64,000 nucleotides of DNA. Source: Planctomycetota bacterium. Lineage in GTDB: Bacteria > Planctomycetota > UBA1135. The notes below the pieces were generated by a model. It saw only the letters and a program-made list of their open reading frames with translations, was not told the origin of the DNA and ran no database searches. Shown here in pieces: positions 17,071-24,608 of this stretch (positions within the stretch are counted from its first letter, which is position 1; the number at the start of each line of letters is the position of its first letter). The stretch spans positions 434,001-498,000 of the forward strand of contig SHNF01000009.1 of the NCBI GenBank assembly GCA_004295085.1, read 5' to 3'. The position numbers and the translations under genes were made by a program.

Positions 17071-19694
17071 AGTCCGCCTCGCATCTCGAACTCGATGCGG
17101 CCGTTCTCCGGGGCGTTCGGGTCGTTGTCGAGCCGCGGGATCTCGTGCAGCCCGATGGCGATGCGGTCCGCCGCGATGCCGCCAGGCGCGGTCACACCCA
17201 GCCGGCGGAAGCGGCTGCGCCCCGGCGGAGCCTCTTCCAGCTCGACCCGCTCCACCCCGGGAACGGCCAGCACCGCCGCGACGATGGGGCTGAGATGGAC
17301 GTGCTCGCCGAAGCTGAAGTTGTCGGGATGGAACCAGCCGCGCCGTCCGCCGGCCAGGACGCGGTTGCTGAACCGCTCGAGCAAGGCGCGCTGCACGACG
17401 CCGCGATAATGGCCGGGCCGGACACACACCGTGAACGCGATGTCCAGGGGCACGAAACGCGGCGGCGCGATCTCCAGGTCCGCGCCCGCGAGGCGGTAGG
17501 GCTCCAGGAAAGCGCGCAGCTCCTCCTCGAAGGCTGCGTCCACCGGGGCGCCGCCCTTGCGGTCCACGGCGAGGAACACGGTGGTCCAGCTCCCGGTCCA
17601 GCGCCGCTGCGCGCGCGCCCTCTGCACACCGGGATGTTGCCGCGCCGCCGCCGTCCAGTCCTCTTCGGTGACCGCGCGCCGCTGCACGCGGAAGGCCTGC
17701 GGCGCCCGGATGCGCACCTGCGCGATGGACTCCGGGTCCTGGCCGCCGCGCGCCGGAAGCGGGTTGCGGACGCGCAGCACGGCCTTGGCCTCGAGCTTGG
17801 TCCCCGGCGCGTCGGACTCGGGCGCGACCACGTGCGCGATGGCTCCGGCGCCCGCGTTGCCGGCGCTGCCGTTGCCGACCCGGTAGCTGGCGCGCAGGCG
17901 CGCGCCCGGGGCCGGCTGCAAGCCGTGGGCGCCGTCGCCGAAGCGCAGATGGGCGGTGCCGGCGTCATCGGTCTCGACCACGAACTCGCGCGCGAAGGGG
18001 CCGCTGGCGAGCAAGGAGCGGCATGGCCGCCACAGCAGCGGCCGTTCGCCGCCCGGCGCCTTCTCCAGGAGCACGACCGCCGAGCGGTCCAGCCGGAGCG
18101 TCTCTTCCACGGCGCTCGCCGCCGGAGCGGCAGGGTCGAAGGGAGCATCCACGGCGCTCTCCGTGCGCTGCAGGCTCTGCTGCGTGACGCCGCTGTGCTG
18201 CAGCCGGGCGCGCCAGGGCGCCGCGCCCGCGGGCACGCTCAACTCGATCGGTTCGTCCAGGAGGGTGCGGCCGTGGTCGGCCAGCACCACGTTGCCGCGC
18301 GCCAGCGCCAGCGGGCGCGGCACCGGAGGCGCGGTGCCGTCCTCCTGCACCAGCACCTCGCCGACGGGCAGCGCGAAGGGGAGGGCGTCGGCCGCGTCCC
18401 AGGACACGTCGACCACGGACAGCCGCGGGCCCGTGGCCCGCGTGCCGCCGTCGCGCGCGAACAGCGGGTCCTCGCGGTGGCGCAGCGCCGCCACGCGCAC
18501 CACGTGACGCAGCCGGGGGTCGGCGTCGGCGGCCTGCAGCGTCTCCGGATCGCGGACCTGTTCGAATAGGAGGAAGTCGCCGGCGGCCAGATCATCCAAT
18601 GCGCCGGAGCGGTTGCGCAGGGTGGCGCGCGTGGCGCCCGCCGGCAGGCAGCAGCCCTCATCCCCCCAGGTGTGGAAGAGGATCGCATTGCGGCCCGGCC
18701 GCAGCACGAGCTCGTGCATGGTCTCGAACACCAGCGCCCCGGCGTCCGCGAGCCGCTGGAATTCCGACTCCGGGACCACGGTGTCCGCGCCCGCGACGGA
18801 ACCTAGCAGGCGCGTGCCGGGCCGCGGGACCCCGTCCGCGGCGCGGATGCGCGGGCCGGGCAGCAGCACGCCGTCGGCCTCGGGAGCCACCTCCAGCACG
18901 ACCCAGGCGCGCGCGTTGCGCCCGTCGTGCATCGGATAATCGAGGAGCCGCGCGTGGCGGCGCACGGAGATGCGTTGGCGCGCCGTGCCGAGATAGGCCT
19001 CGGTGGCCACCGCGTCCTGGTAATAGCTGAGCTGGTCGGCAACGTGAGCCACGGCCTCGACGACCGCCACGCCGAGGTCCGCCGGATTGCGCTCGCGCCA
19101 GCGCGGGGCGACCTGGCTCAGGCGGTCCAGCATCAGCCGGCGGAAGCTCGCGTAGTCCTTGGCCTGGTAGTCGAGGCGCGGCTCCTCCAGCGCCGGAGGC
19201 GGACAGACCGGGGTATCGGCGCAATCCCCCTCGGTCGGGCATTCGACCTTGAAGAAGAACTCGATCTCGGACAGGATCGGGTCGAAGCCTTCCGGGGGGT
19301 TGTCCCCGGCCCCGGGAGCGACGAGGCGCAGGCGATACGGGGAGAAGTCGCCTGTGCGGTCGGTGCGCACGACCAGCGTGCGCGCGGCCTCCGGCAGCGA
19401 GGAACTGAACGCGCGATCGGCGTCGCTGGGACCAGCGGCGGGCAGGCGGTCGGCGCGCCCCGCCCATTCCACCGCCACCGATGTCGTCCGCACGCCGCCG
19501 GCGATGCGCACACCGCTGGCGGTGAGCGTCTCGGGCAGCGCGCGGTAGGCGCGTACCACGAGGGTGCGCTGCGGCGGGATGCCGGCCGGGGTGTCGCGGT
19601 CGAGGACTTCCAGGTACTCGATGCCGTTCACCCGCTCGTTCTCGCGCAGGTGCTGGCCGCGCTGCGGGCTGGAGCAGGTGTAGATGCGTCCCAT
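17067..19694 (-). CDS. Putative baseplate assembly protein (J-like), first copy
   Basis: The 875-aa product begins MGRIYTCSSPQRGQHLREN at 19694, one base after the gp25 stop. An N-terminal domain of about 160 residues holds two Cys-containing loops (CPTEGDCADTPVC) and precedes DYQAKDYASFRRLMLDRLSQ and VAVVEAVAHVADQLSYYQDA, the signature of eCIS baseplate wedge proteins. The C-terminal gpJ-like region includes LRFGDGAHGLQPAPGARLRA and VTEEDWTAAARQHPGVQRAR. It probably makes the baseplate wedge with the 842-aa paralogue, as Afp11 and Afp12 do. Confidence 0.9.
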   Translation of the reverse strand: MGRIYTCSSPQRGQHLRENERVNGIEYLEVLDRDTPAGIPPQRTLVVRAYRALPETLTASGVRIAGGVRTTSVAVEWAGRADRLPAAGPSDADRAFSSSLPEAARTLVVRTDRTGDFSPYRLRLVAPGAGDNPPEGFDPILSEIEFFFKVECPTEGDCADTPVCPPPALEEPRLDYQAKDYASFRRLMLDRLSQVAPRWRERNPADLGVAVVEAVAHVADQLSYYQDAVATEAYLGTARQRISVRRHARLLDYPMHDGRNARAWVVLEVAPEADGVLLPGPRIRAADGVPRPGTRLLGSVAGADTVVPESEFQRLADAGALVFETMHELVLRPGRNAILFHTWGDEGCCLPAGATRATLRNRSGALDDLAAGDFLLFEQVRDPETLQAADADPRLRHVVRVAALRHREDPLFARDGGTRATGPRLSVVDVSWDAADALPFALPVGEVLVQEDGTAPPVPRPLALARGNVVLADHGRTLLDEPIELSVPAGAAPWRARLQHSGVTQQSLQRTESAVDAPFDPAAPAASAVEETLRLDRSAVVLLEKAPGGERPLLWRPCRSLLASGPFAREFVVETDDAGTAHLRFGDGAHGLQPAPGARLRASYRVGNGSAGNAGAGAIAHVVAPESDAPGTKLEAKAVLRVRNPLPARGGQDPESIAQVRIRAPQAFRVQRRAVTEEDWTAAARQHPGVQRARAQRRWTGSWTTVFLAVDRKGGAPVDAAFEEELRAFLEPYRLAGADLEIAPPRFVPLDIAFTVCVRPGHYRGVVQRALLERFSNRVLAGGRRGWFHPDNFSFGEHVHLSPIVAAVLAVPGVERVELEEAPPGRSRFRRLGVTAPGGIAADRIAIGLHEIPRLDNDPNAPENGRIEFEMRGGL

Positions 19695-19695
19695 C

Positions 19696-20052
19696 TCACA
19701 CTCTCCGCGAGAAGCCGTCCGTGCGCCGCTCCTGCGTGCGCGCCAGCCGGTACTGGACCTCGACGTGCAGGATGGAGTCCTCGGCGGAGACGCGCACCGC
19801 CTCGACCTGAACCAGGTCGCCCAGCCAGCGCTGCAGCGCGCCCTGGACCATGAACTGGGTCGCCGCAGCCAGCTCCGGGCTGTTCGGCGCGAACACGAGC
19901 GCCGCCAGCCCGCAGCCAAAGTCGGGCCGGTTGACGCGCTCACCGGGCGCGGTGAACAGAACCTGCTCGATGAGCTGGCGCACGTGCTCCTCGGTCTGCG
20001 CGCCGGCGGTGCGCCCGGAGGCGTCGATGCGATACGGATAGCGCATGTCCAT
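19696..20052 (-). CDS. gp25/GpW-like baseplate wedge protein
   Basis: This 118-aa protein is of gp25 (Afp9-like) size. It has the characteristic stretch EEHVRQLIEQVLFTAPGERV, NRPDFGCGLAALVFAPNS and the C-terminal strand SILHVEVQYRLARTQERRTD. In contractile systems gp25 sits at the sheath-baseplate interface and starts sheath assembly. It follows the PAAR gene by 3 nt and is followed by the two J-like genes, the standard eCIS order. Confidence 0.9.
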   Translation of the reverse strand: MDMRYPYRIDASGRTAGAQTEEHVRQLIEQVLFTAPGERVNRPDFGCGLAALVFAPNSPELAAATQFMVQGALQRWLGDLVQVEAVRVSAEDSILHVEVQYRLARTQERRTDGFSRRV

Positions 20053-20055
20053 GGC

Positions 20056-20376
20056 TCAGGTTCCGAGCACACGGGGCTGCGCGGAGGCCACGGTGGGCGG
20101 GCCGGGCGGAGCCGTGCCCACGCACAGGCCGGCGCTGGTCTGCAGCACCGCCGGCATCTGGCCGATGCGCACGCGCAGCGCCGGAGCGAGCCATTGCACG
20201 GTCGTGCACTTGTTGCCCGAGCTCGGCGGATTGGTGCAGGCCGGCAGCCAGGCGTCCGCCACGGTGGCCGCCGGCATGCCGGACAGCAGCACCCGGGGGC
20301 TGCCGGGCGTGATCAGCACCGGAAAGCCGTGCAGGCACAGCACCGTGGCGCCCACGTGCAGCAGCGGGGCGCCCAT
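20056..20376 (-). CDS. PAAR-like spike tip protein
   Basis: This 106-aa protein begins MGAPLLHVGATVLCLHGFPV and contains LSGMPAATVADAWLPACTNP and VQWLAPALRVRIGQMPAVLQ, typical of eCIS PAAR-like proteins (Afp10). PAAR proteins form a small metal-bound cone that sharpens the spike. Cys and His residues that could bind the metal are present. The start is set by GGAGGTGAT just before the ATG. It overlaps the gpV-like stop as TGATG. Confidence 0.85.
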   Translation of the reverse strand: MGAPLLHVGATVLCLHGFPVLITPGSPRVLLSGMPAATVADAWLPACTNPPSSGNKCTTVQWLAPALRVRIGQMPAVLQTSAGLCVGTAPPGPPTVASAQPRVLGT

Positions 20377-20873
20377 CAGATCACCTCCAGGGCGCCGTTG
20401 TTCACCGACACGCTGGCCGGGGTGAGCTTGACCGACGCGACCGCGTTCTTGATCTCGATGCCGCTGGCGTCGAACACCAGGCTGAGCGGCGTGGCGACGG
20501 CGGGCGGATTCACCTCGATCTTGAGGCCGCCGACGCCGGGCAGATCGCTGAGGGTCAGCGCAACGGAGTCCGTCTTGAAGGCCTTCACCTGCGGGAGCGC
20601 CGGCTGCGCCGGAGCCTCGCCCACGCCCCAGAAACAGCCGGCCAGGATCGGATAGTCCGGGTCGCCGCCCTCGAACTCGATCCAAACGTTGGCGCCGACC
20701 GGCGGCACGGCGAAGAAGCCCACGCCGGCGCCGGCGTAGGGCACGCACGGCATGGCCCAGCTCATGCGCCCGTCCCCCAGCACCGCGGGGCAGCTCACCT
20801 GCACCCGGCCCTGGAACATCGGGTCAACGTTGTTGGCGACCGTGCCGCGGTATTTGCCGAAGAACTGGCTCAT
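20376..20873 (-). CDS. gpV/gp5-like spike base protein (OB fold)
   Basis: This 165-aa protein contains the gp5/VgrG OB-fold signature: FFGKYRGTVANNVDPMFQGR, VQVSCPAVLGDG, VPPVGANVWIEFEGGDPDYP and ILAGCFWG. It would form the spike below the tube. In Afp and PVC systems this domain is fused to the gpD-like hub as Afp8, but here the two are separate, overlapping genes. The remaining roughly 80 residues probably form the beta-helical needle. Confidence 0.9.
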   Translation of the reverse strand: MSQFFGKYRGTVANNVDPMFQGRVQVSCPAVLGDGRMSWAMPCVPYAGAGVGFFAVPPVGANVWIEFEGGDPDYPILAGCFWGVGEAPAQPALPQVKAFKTDSVALTLSDLPGVGGLKIEVNPPAVATPLSLVFDASGIEIKNAVASVKLTPASVSVNNGALEVI

Positions 20874-22018
20874 GCTGGCACCACCGGAGTGAGCGCGCCC
20901 ACTCCCTCCCGGCTCAGGGTGAAGCTTTGCTTGTATTCGCCGATGCGGATCCGGTGCGTGACGCTCGCGACGTACCAGAGGCCGTCGTGCTGAAAGCCGG
21001 CGCCGCGCAGCCCGACGATGCCGCGCGGCTGCAGCAGGTCCTGGTAGCGCAACGCGTCGAGCTCGCCGGTGGCCGTGAGCGTGCGGTCCGTGGAGGCGTC
21101 GGTGCGTGACTGCGCGCGCCCGAAGGCCTGGACGGCGTTCAGGCCGCTGGCCCGGAAGGCGCGCGTCCGCACGTTCCCCATCTCGGTCGCCCAGATCGGC
21201 ATGGCCGCCAGCGGTGGCCGCGTGCTGGCGAAGGTGCGCACCGGCACGGTCTGGCCGGTGAGCCGATCCTGCACCGGGCCCGACTCGAAGGCCGGCGCGA
21301 GGGCGTCGAGCTGGAACTGGAGGCCGGTGGCGTTGCTCTCCGGTCCCAGGTTCACGGAGATGGCGCGCTGCGGCGCGCCGATGCGCTCCGGCGGGCCCCA
21401 GTAGGCCGAGTTCATGCCGGGCAGCGGGCCAGGGCGCACGTAGAAGACGTAGCCGTGGCGCTCCGCGAGCTGCTGCAGGTACTGCAGGTCCGTGCCCTGC
21501 TGCACCGGAGTCCGTTCGATCGGCAGCGGCGGATCCACCACCACGGGCGGTCGCGGGTCCGGAATGATGCCGTACTGCGCGTAGCTGGCCAGGATCTTGG
21601 TCACGATGATGGTCTCGTCCTGCGCCGGGTGCTCGACGGACTTCTCCTCCTGGTCCATCGCCACGCTCACGTCCTCGCCGGTGATCGTCAGCGTGCTGCC
21701 TCCGGGCTGCTCGCTGGGCGAGAGCTGGCGGTTCGTGATGATGCCATCCACCAGCACGCGCGGCATGGCGCGGAACGTCACGATCAGGATGACGCGCGCG
21801 AAGGGCTTGAGCAGCGGCAGGCTGAGCAGCGGATAGTCGAAGATGTCCGCGGGCCCGCTGCGCCCCACGCGGAACCGCATCTGGAAGCCCGAACGGCCCT
21901 GATCGGCGTGCCGGACCTCCACCTCGTCGAGAGCCTGCACCACGTGCGGCGGCGCCGGCACCGGCACCGTCGGGCCGATCAGCACCGTGAGCTGCACGCC
22001 GGTGGGAATCAGGCTCAT
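20870..22018 (-). CDS. gpD-like (late control D / VgrG N-terminal) hub protein
   Basis: This 382-aa protein has the gpD/VgrG hub pattern: LDEVEVRHADQGRSGFQMRF, DGIITNRQLSPSEQPGG, LTITGEDVSVAMDQ, and later DLQYLQQLAERHGYVFYVRP and GLWYVASVTHRIRIGEYKQS. A hub trimer connects the inner tube to the spike. It overlaps both neighbours by 4 nt. With the gpV-like gene it makes up the two halves of an Afp8-type spike. Confidence 0.88.
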   Translation of the reverse strand: MSLIPTGVQLTVLIGPTVPVPAPPHVVQALDEVEVRHADQGRSGFQMRFRVGRSGPADIFDYPLLSLPLLKPFARVILIVTFRAMPRVLVDGIITNRQLSPSEQPGGSTLTITGEDVSVAMDQEEKSVEHPAQDETIIVTKILASYAQYGIIPDPRPPVVVDPPLPIERTPVQQGTDLQYLQQLAERHGYVFYVRPGPLPGMNSAYWGPPERIGAPQRAISVNLGPESNATGLQFQLDALAPAFESGPVQDRLTGQTVPVRTFASTRPPLAAMPIWATEMGNVRTRAFRASGLNAVQAFGRAQSRTDASTDRTLTATGELDALRYQDLLQPRGIVGLRGAGFQHDGLWYVASVTHRIRIGEYKQSFTLSREGVGALTPVVPA

Positions 22019-22311
22019 GCCAGCGCCTCCGGCACCGGCACGCGCAGCACGCGTCCGGGCTCTTCCGTCAGCTCCGCGGGGTGCATGGCGTTGCTGGCGT
22101 CGCAGATGCGCCAGGACTGCTCCGGGTCTCCGAGCGTGCGGCCGGCGATCAGGTCCAGGCGGTCGCCTTGCGCCACCGTCACCTCGACCAGCAGCCGCAG
22201 CGCTTCCGGCGCCGGCAGGAAGCGGCGCAGCTTGTACACGACCTCACGGCCCGATGCCTCGGTGGTCCGTCCCTCGGGGATCGGCGCGTAGCGGCTGGAG
22301 GGTTCGAACAT
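22015..22311 (-). CDS. LysM-like tube-baseplate adaptor
   Basis: This 98-aa protein contains a LysM-like stretch, VTVAQGDRLDLIAGRTLGDP, ending in RVLRVPVPEALA. In eCIS and tailed phages such small LysM proteins (gpX/gp53-like, the C-terminal part of Afp7) bind at the base of the tube. It lies 7 nt after the CIS-tube-like gene and overlaps the next gene by 4 nt. Confidence 0.82.
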   Translation of the reverse strand: MFEPSSRYAPIPEGRTTEASGREVVYKLRRFLPAPEALRLLVEVTVAQGDRLDLIAGRTLGDPEQSWRICDASNAMHPAELTEEPGRVLRVPVPEALA

Positions 22312-22318
22312 GGCAGCT

Positions 22319-22975
22319 TCAGAACAGCTTCACTTCGCCGCCGGCGACCGCGCCGAGGTTGCCGGCGCTGCCCATGGTGGCCATCGTTTCCTTCATGATC
22401 TGATGGGCCAGGAACAGGTAGTAGCCCGGGTGCGTGAGGCTCAGGTCAGAGTAGGAGAGCACGCGCAGGCTGAGGCTCACGCTGGCGCGGATCGGATTGA
22501 GCTGCGGATCGAAGGCCTCCTCGGTGATGCTGAACTGGGTCAGCCGCACCGGCAGCACCCGCGACGCCCCCCACACCAGCAGCGTGAGCGGCGCCTCCGG
22601 CGGCACCAGCTCGATGGTGCCGGCCGCCGCCAGCACCGTGTTTGCGATGACCAGCGCGCTCTTGGGGTACAGCAGCATCTCCAGTGCCGCGAGCTGCGGG
22701 TGGATGCCCATCGCTCCGGCCAGGCCGTCGCCCTTCTCCAGCTGGTCGGTGGCGTCGATCTCCACCTTCAAGTCGATCGTCTCGACCGGCGGGCCGGTGA
22801 GCCGCATGGCTTCGCTGCGGTCGGCCTGTCCCTGCCCCGGCGTCTGCGCGTCCAGCCGCCGCGTCAGCTCGGACGGGTTGTACTGGAACACGATCACGCT
22901 CGCGAGCGGGTTGAAGAGGTCCACGCCGATCACGGCGCCCTTGAGCACGCGCGGGGAGCGAGGGTAGGTGGTCAT
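22319..22975 (-). CDS. Contractile injection system tube-initiator protein (Afp7-like CIS_tube)
   Basis: This 218-aa protein begins at the ATG at 22975, overlapping the DUF4157-OmpA stop by 4 nt. The motif ASVIVFQYNPSELTRRLDAQ is the CIS_tube hallmark, followed by ETIDLKVEIDATDQLEKGDG and VRLTQFSITEEAFDPQLNPI. This family sits between tube and spike and starts tube assembly. The LysM domain usually fused to it is encoded by the next gene. Confidence 0.88.
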   Translation of the reverse strand: MTTYPRSPRVLKGAVIGVDLFNPLASVIVFQYNPSELTRRLDAQTPGQGQADRSEAMRLTGPPVETIDLKVEIDATDQLEKGDGLAGAMGIHPQLAALEMLLYPKSALVIANTVLAAAGTIELVPPEAPLTLLVWGASRVLPVRLTQFSITEEAFDPQLNPIRASVSLSLRVLSYSDLSLTHPGYYLFLAHQIMKETMATMGSAGNLGAVAGGEVKLF

Positions 22976-24375
22976 GGCTGGTCCGGGGCTGGAGGAAACA
23001 GGCGGGAGGGAACGCGCAGCTCCAGATCCGGGAACAATTCGGAGCGCCACAGCAGCGTGCCCGTGCGCTTGAACCAGACTTCGACGCGGCGATTCTGCGC
23101 GTGCTCGTCTTCGGTCCGCGCCCCGGCCACGGCAGGCTCGCTCATGCCAAAGGACCGGATCGCGAGGCGCTCGCGTACGATCCCGCGCGCCTCCAGCTCG
23201 GCAGCGATGGCCTCGGCGCGCCGCTCTCCGAGCTGCACGTTGCGCCGCTCCGAGCCACGCGCGTCGGTATGGCCGTACACGAACACGAACGGCGGCGGCT
23301 CCACCTGGGCGTTGGCGCGCTCCACGATGGCGTCCAGCGCGGCCGCCGCGCCCGCGGGAAGCGCGGCGCTGTTGAACGCGAAGCCCTCCACGGTCCGCGA
23401 CTCGAAGCTCGGCGTCTGCGGCGGCAGCGCCAGCGGGCCCGGCGCCGGAGCCGGCTGCATCCCGCCAAGCCCCGGCAGCGACGGCGCCCACGGCGTGCCG
23501 AAGCCCGGCAGCGGCGGCGTCGGGCCGGCCGGAGGCCAGGGCAGCAGCGGGGTCGCGGTCGTCGTGCCGGAGCCCTGGCCGAAGTCCCGCAGCAGCCGCC
23601 CGATATCGGCGGGCGAATACGACTCCCCGAGCGTGAATTTCTCCGGATCGACCGCCAGCGGGTCCTGCGCGATCACGGGAGTGCAGTTGGCGAAGCCCCA
23701 GTCGCAGCGCACGCCCGGCCCGAGCGGGCCCGTGACCGGCATGTCGGGCGTGCGATAGAAGATCTCCATGCGTCCGTCCTCGCGGATCCGGAACACCGGC
23801 CCGCCGTACTGCCAGAGCGGCGGCGTCAGCCCGCCGCCCTCCTCCTCCGGCTGGCGCTGCAGCCGCGCGCCGGCGGCAGCCGCCGGAGCCGCGACCCTTC
23901 CGCCCGCCATCACCGCCCGGCTCATGGCATCCGCCTGCCGCTCCGCCGCTTCCCCGGGCTCGCTGACGCGGAGCCTGCTTCCGGCGGCCGACGGCGCCTC
24001 CGTCTGCTGCGCCACGTGCGCCAGCTCGTGCGCGAGCAGGCGCTGGCCGGCTGGACTGTGTGGATCGTGCTGCCCGGACCCGAACACGATGTCCCGGCCC
24101 ACGGTATAGGCCAGCGCGCTCACCGCGGCCGCGGACTCGGCGGCGCGCACGTCCTCATGCACGCGCACGGAGCCGAAGTCGTGGCCCAGGCGCGCTTCCA
24201 TGCCCGCGCGGACTCCCGGATCCAGCGGGTGTCCGGGCGCACGCAGCACCTCGTGCACGATGGCCGGGGCCTCGCGCGGCGCGCTGCGGGCCGCCGGCGC
24301 CCGCCGCAGCTCCCGCTCGCCGCGGCAGCGGTCGCAGGTGCCACCGCAGGCGCACTTGCGCAGCAGCGCCCTCAT
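22972..24375 (-). CDS. DUF4157 protein fused to an OmpA-like C-terminal domain (putative eCIS cargo or anchor)
   Basis: This 467-aa protein starts with a Cys cluster (KCACGGTCDRC). The DUF4157 domain follows, with LGHDFGSVRVHED, YTVGRDIVFG and the zinc-protease-like HELAHVAQQ (HExxH, residues 116-120). After a Pro-rich linker comes an OmpA-like peptidoglycan-binding domain (about residues 335-455; FVYGHTDARGSERRNVQLGE, ERLAIRSFG, HAQNRRVEVWFKR). DUF4157 is associated with eCIS loci and often heads toxin or cargo proteins. The OmpA domain suggests binding to peptidoglycan of the producer or target. No signal peptide is seen. Function inferred. Confidence 0.85.
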   Translation of the reverse strand: MRALLRKCACGGTCDRCRGERELRRAPAARSAPREAPAIVHEVLRAPGHPLDPGVRAGMEARLGHDFGSVRVHEDVRAAESAAAVSALAYTVGRDIVFGSGQHDPHSPAGQRLLAHELAHVAQQTEAPSAAGSRLRVSEPGEAAERQADAMSRAVMAGGRVAAPAAAAGARLQRQPEEEGGGLTPPLWQYGGPVFRIREDGRMEIFYRTPDMPVTGPLGPGVRCDWGFANCTPVIAQDPLAVDPEKFTLGESYSPADIGRLLRDFGQGSGTTTATPLLPWPPAGPTPPLPGFGTPWAPSLPGLGGMQPAPAPGPLALPPQTPSFESRTVEGFAFNSAALPAGAAAALDAIVERANAQVEPPPFVFVYGHTDARGSERRNVQLGERRAEAIAAELEARGIVRERLAIRSFGMSEPAVAGARTEDEHAQNRRVEVWFKRTGTLLWRSELFPDLELRVPSRLFPPAPDQP

Positions 24376-24608
24376 TGCTGCAACCCTCCCGCGATGGCGC
24401 GACCGATCCGTGCCGCGTCGCCAGCAGGCGCCGTCAGGGCAAGGGACGGGATCCGGGCGTGCGCCGCGAGGGCGGCCGGCAGCCCGCGCTCCGCGAGCGC
24501 GCGTCCCAGCTCCTGCTGCAGCGCCGCGGCGAAGGCCGGGGCGTCACGCCTTTCGACGCCGTGGAGCACCAGCTCGTCCACGTGGACGCGCAGCTTCACC
24601 GGCTCCAT
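24372..24608 (-). CDS. Small eCIS-cluster protein
   Basis: This 78-aa protein begins MEPVKLRVHVDELVLHGVER. The small basic-acidic module is followed by AALQQELGRALAERGLP and a C-terminal RIGRAIAGGL. Its start lies inside the end of the AAA+ gene (13-nt overlap) and its stop overlaps the DUF4157-OmpA start. Short proteins in this slot, between ATPase and DUF4157 gene, recur in eCIS loci and may help loading. Function unknown. Confidence 0.7.
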   Translation of the reverse strand: MEPVKLRVHVDELVLHGVERRDAPAFAAALQQELGRALAERGLPAALAAHARIPSLALTAPAGDAARIGRAIAGGLQQ

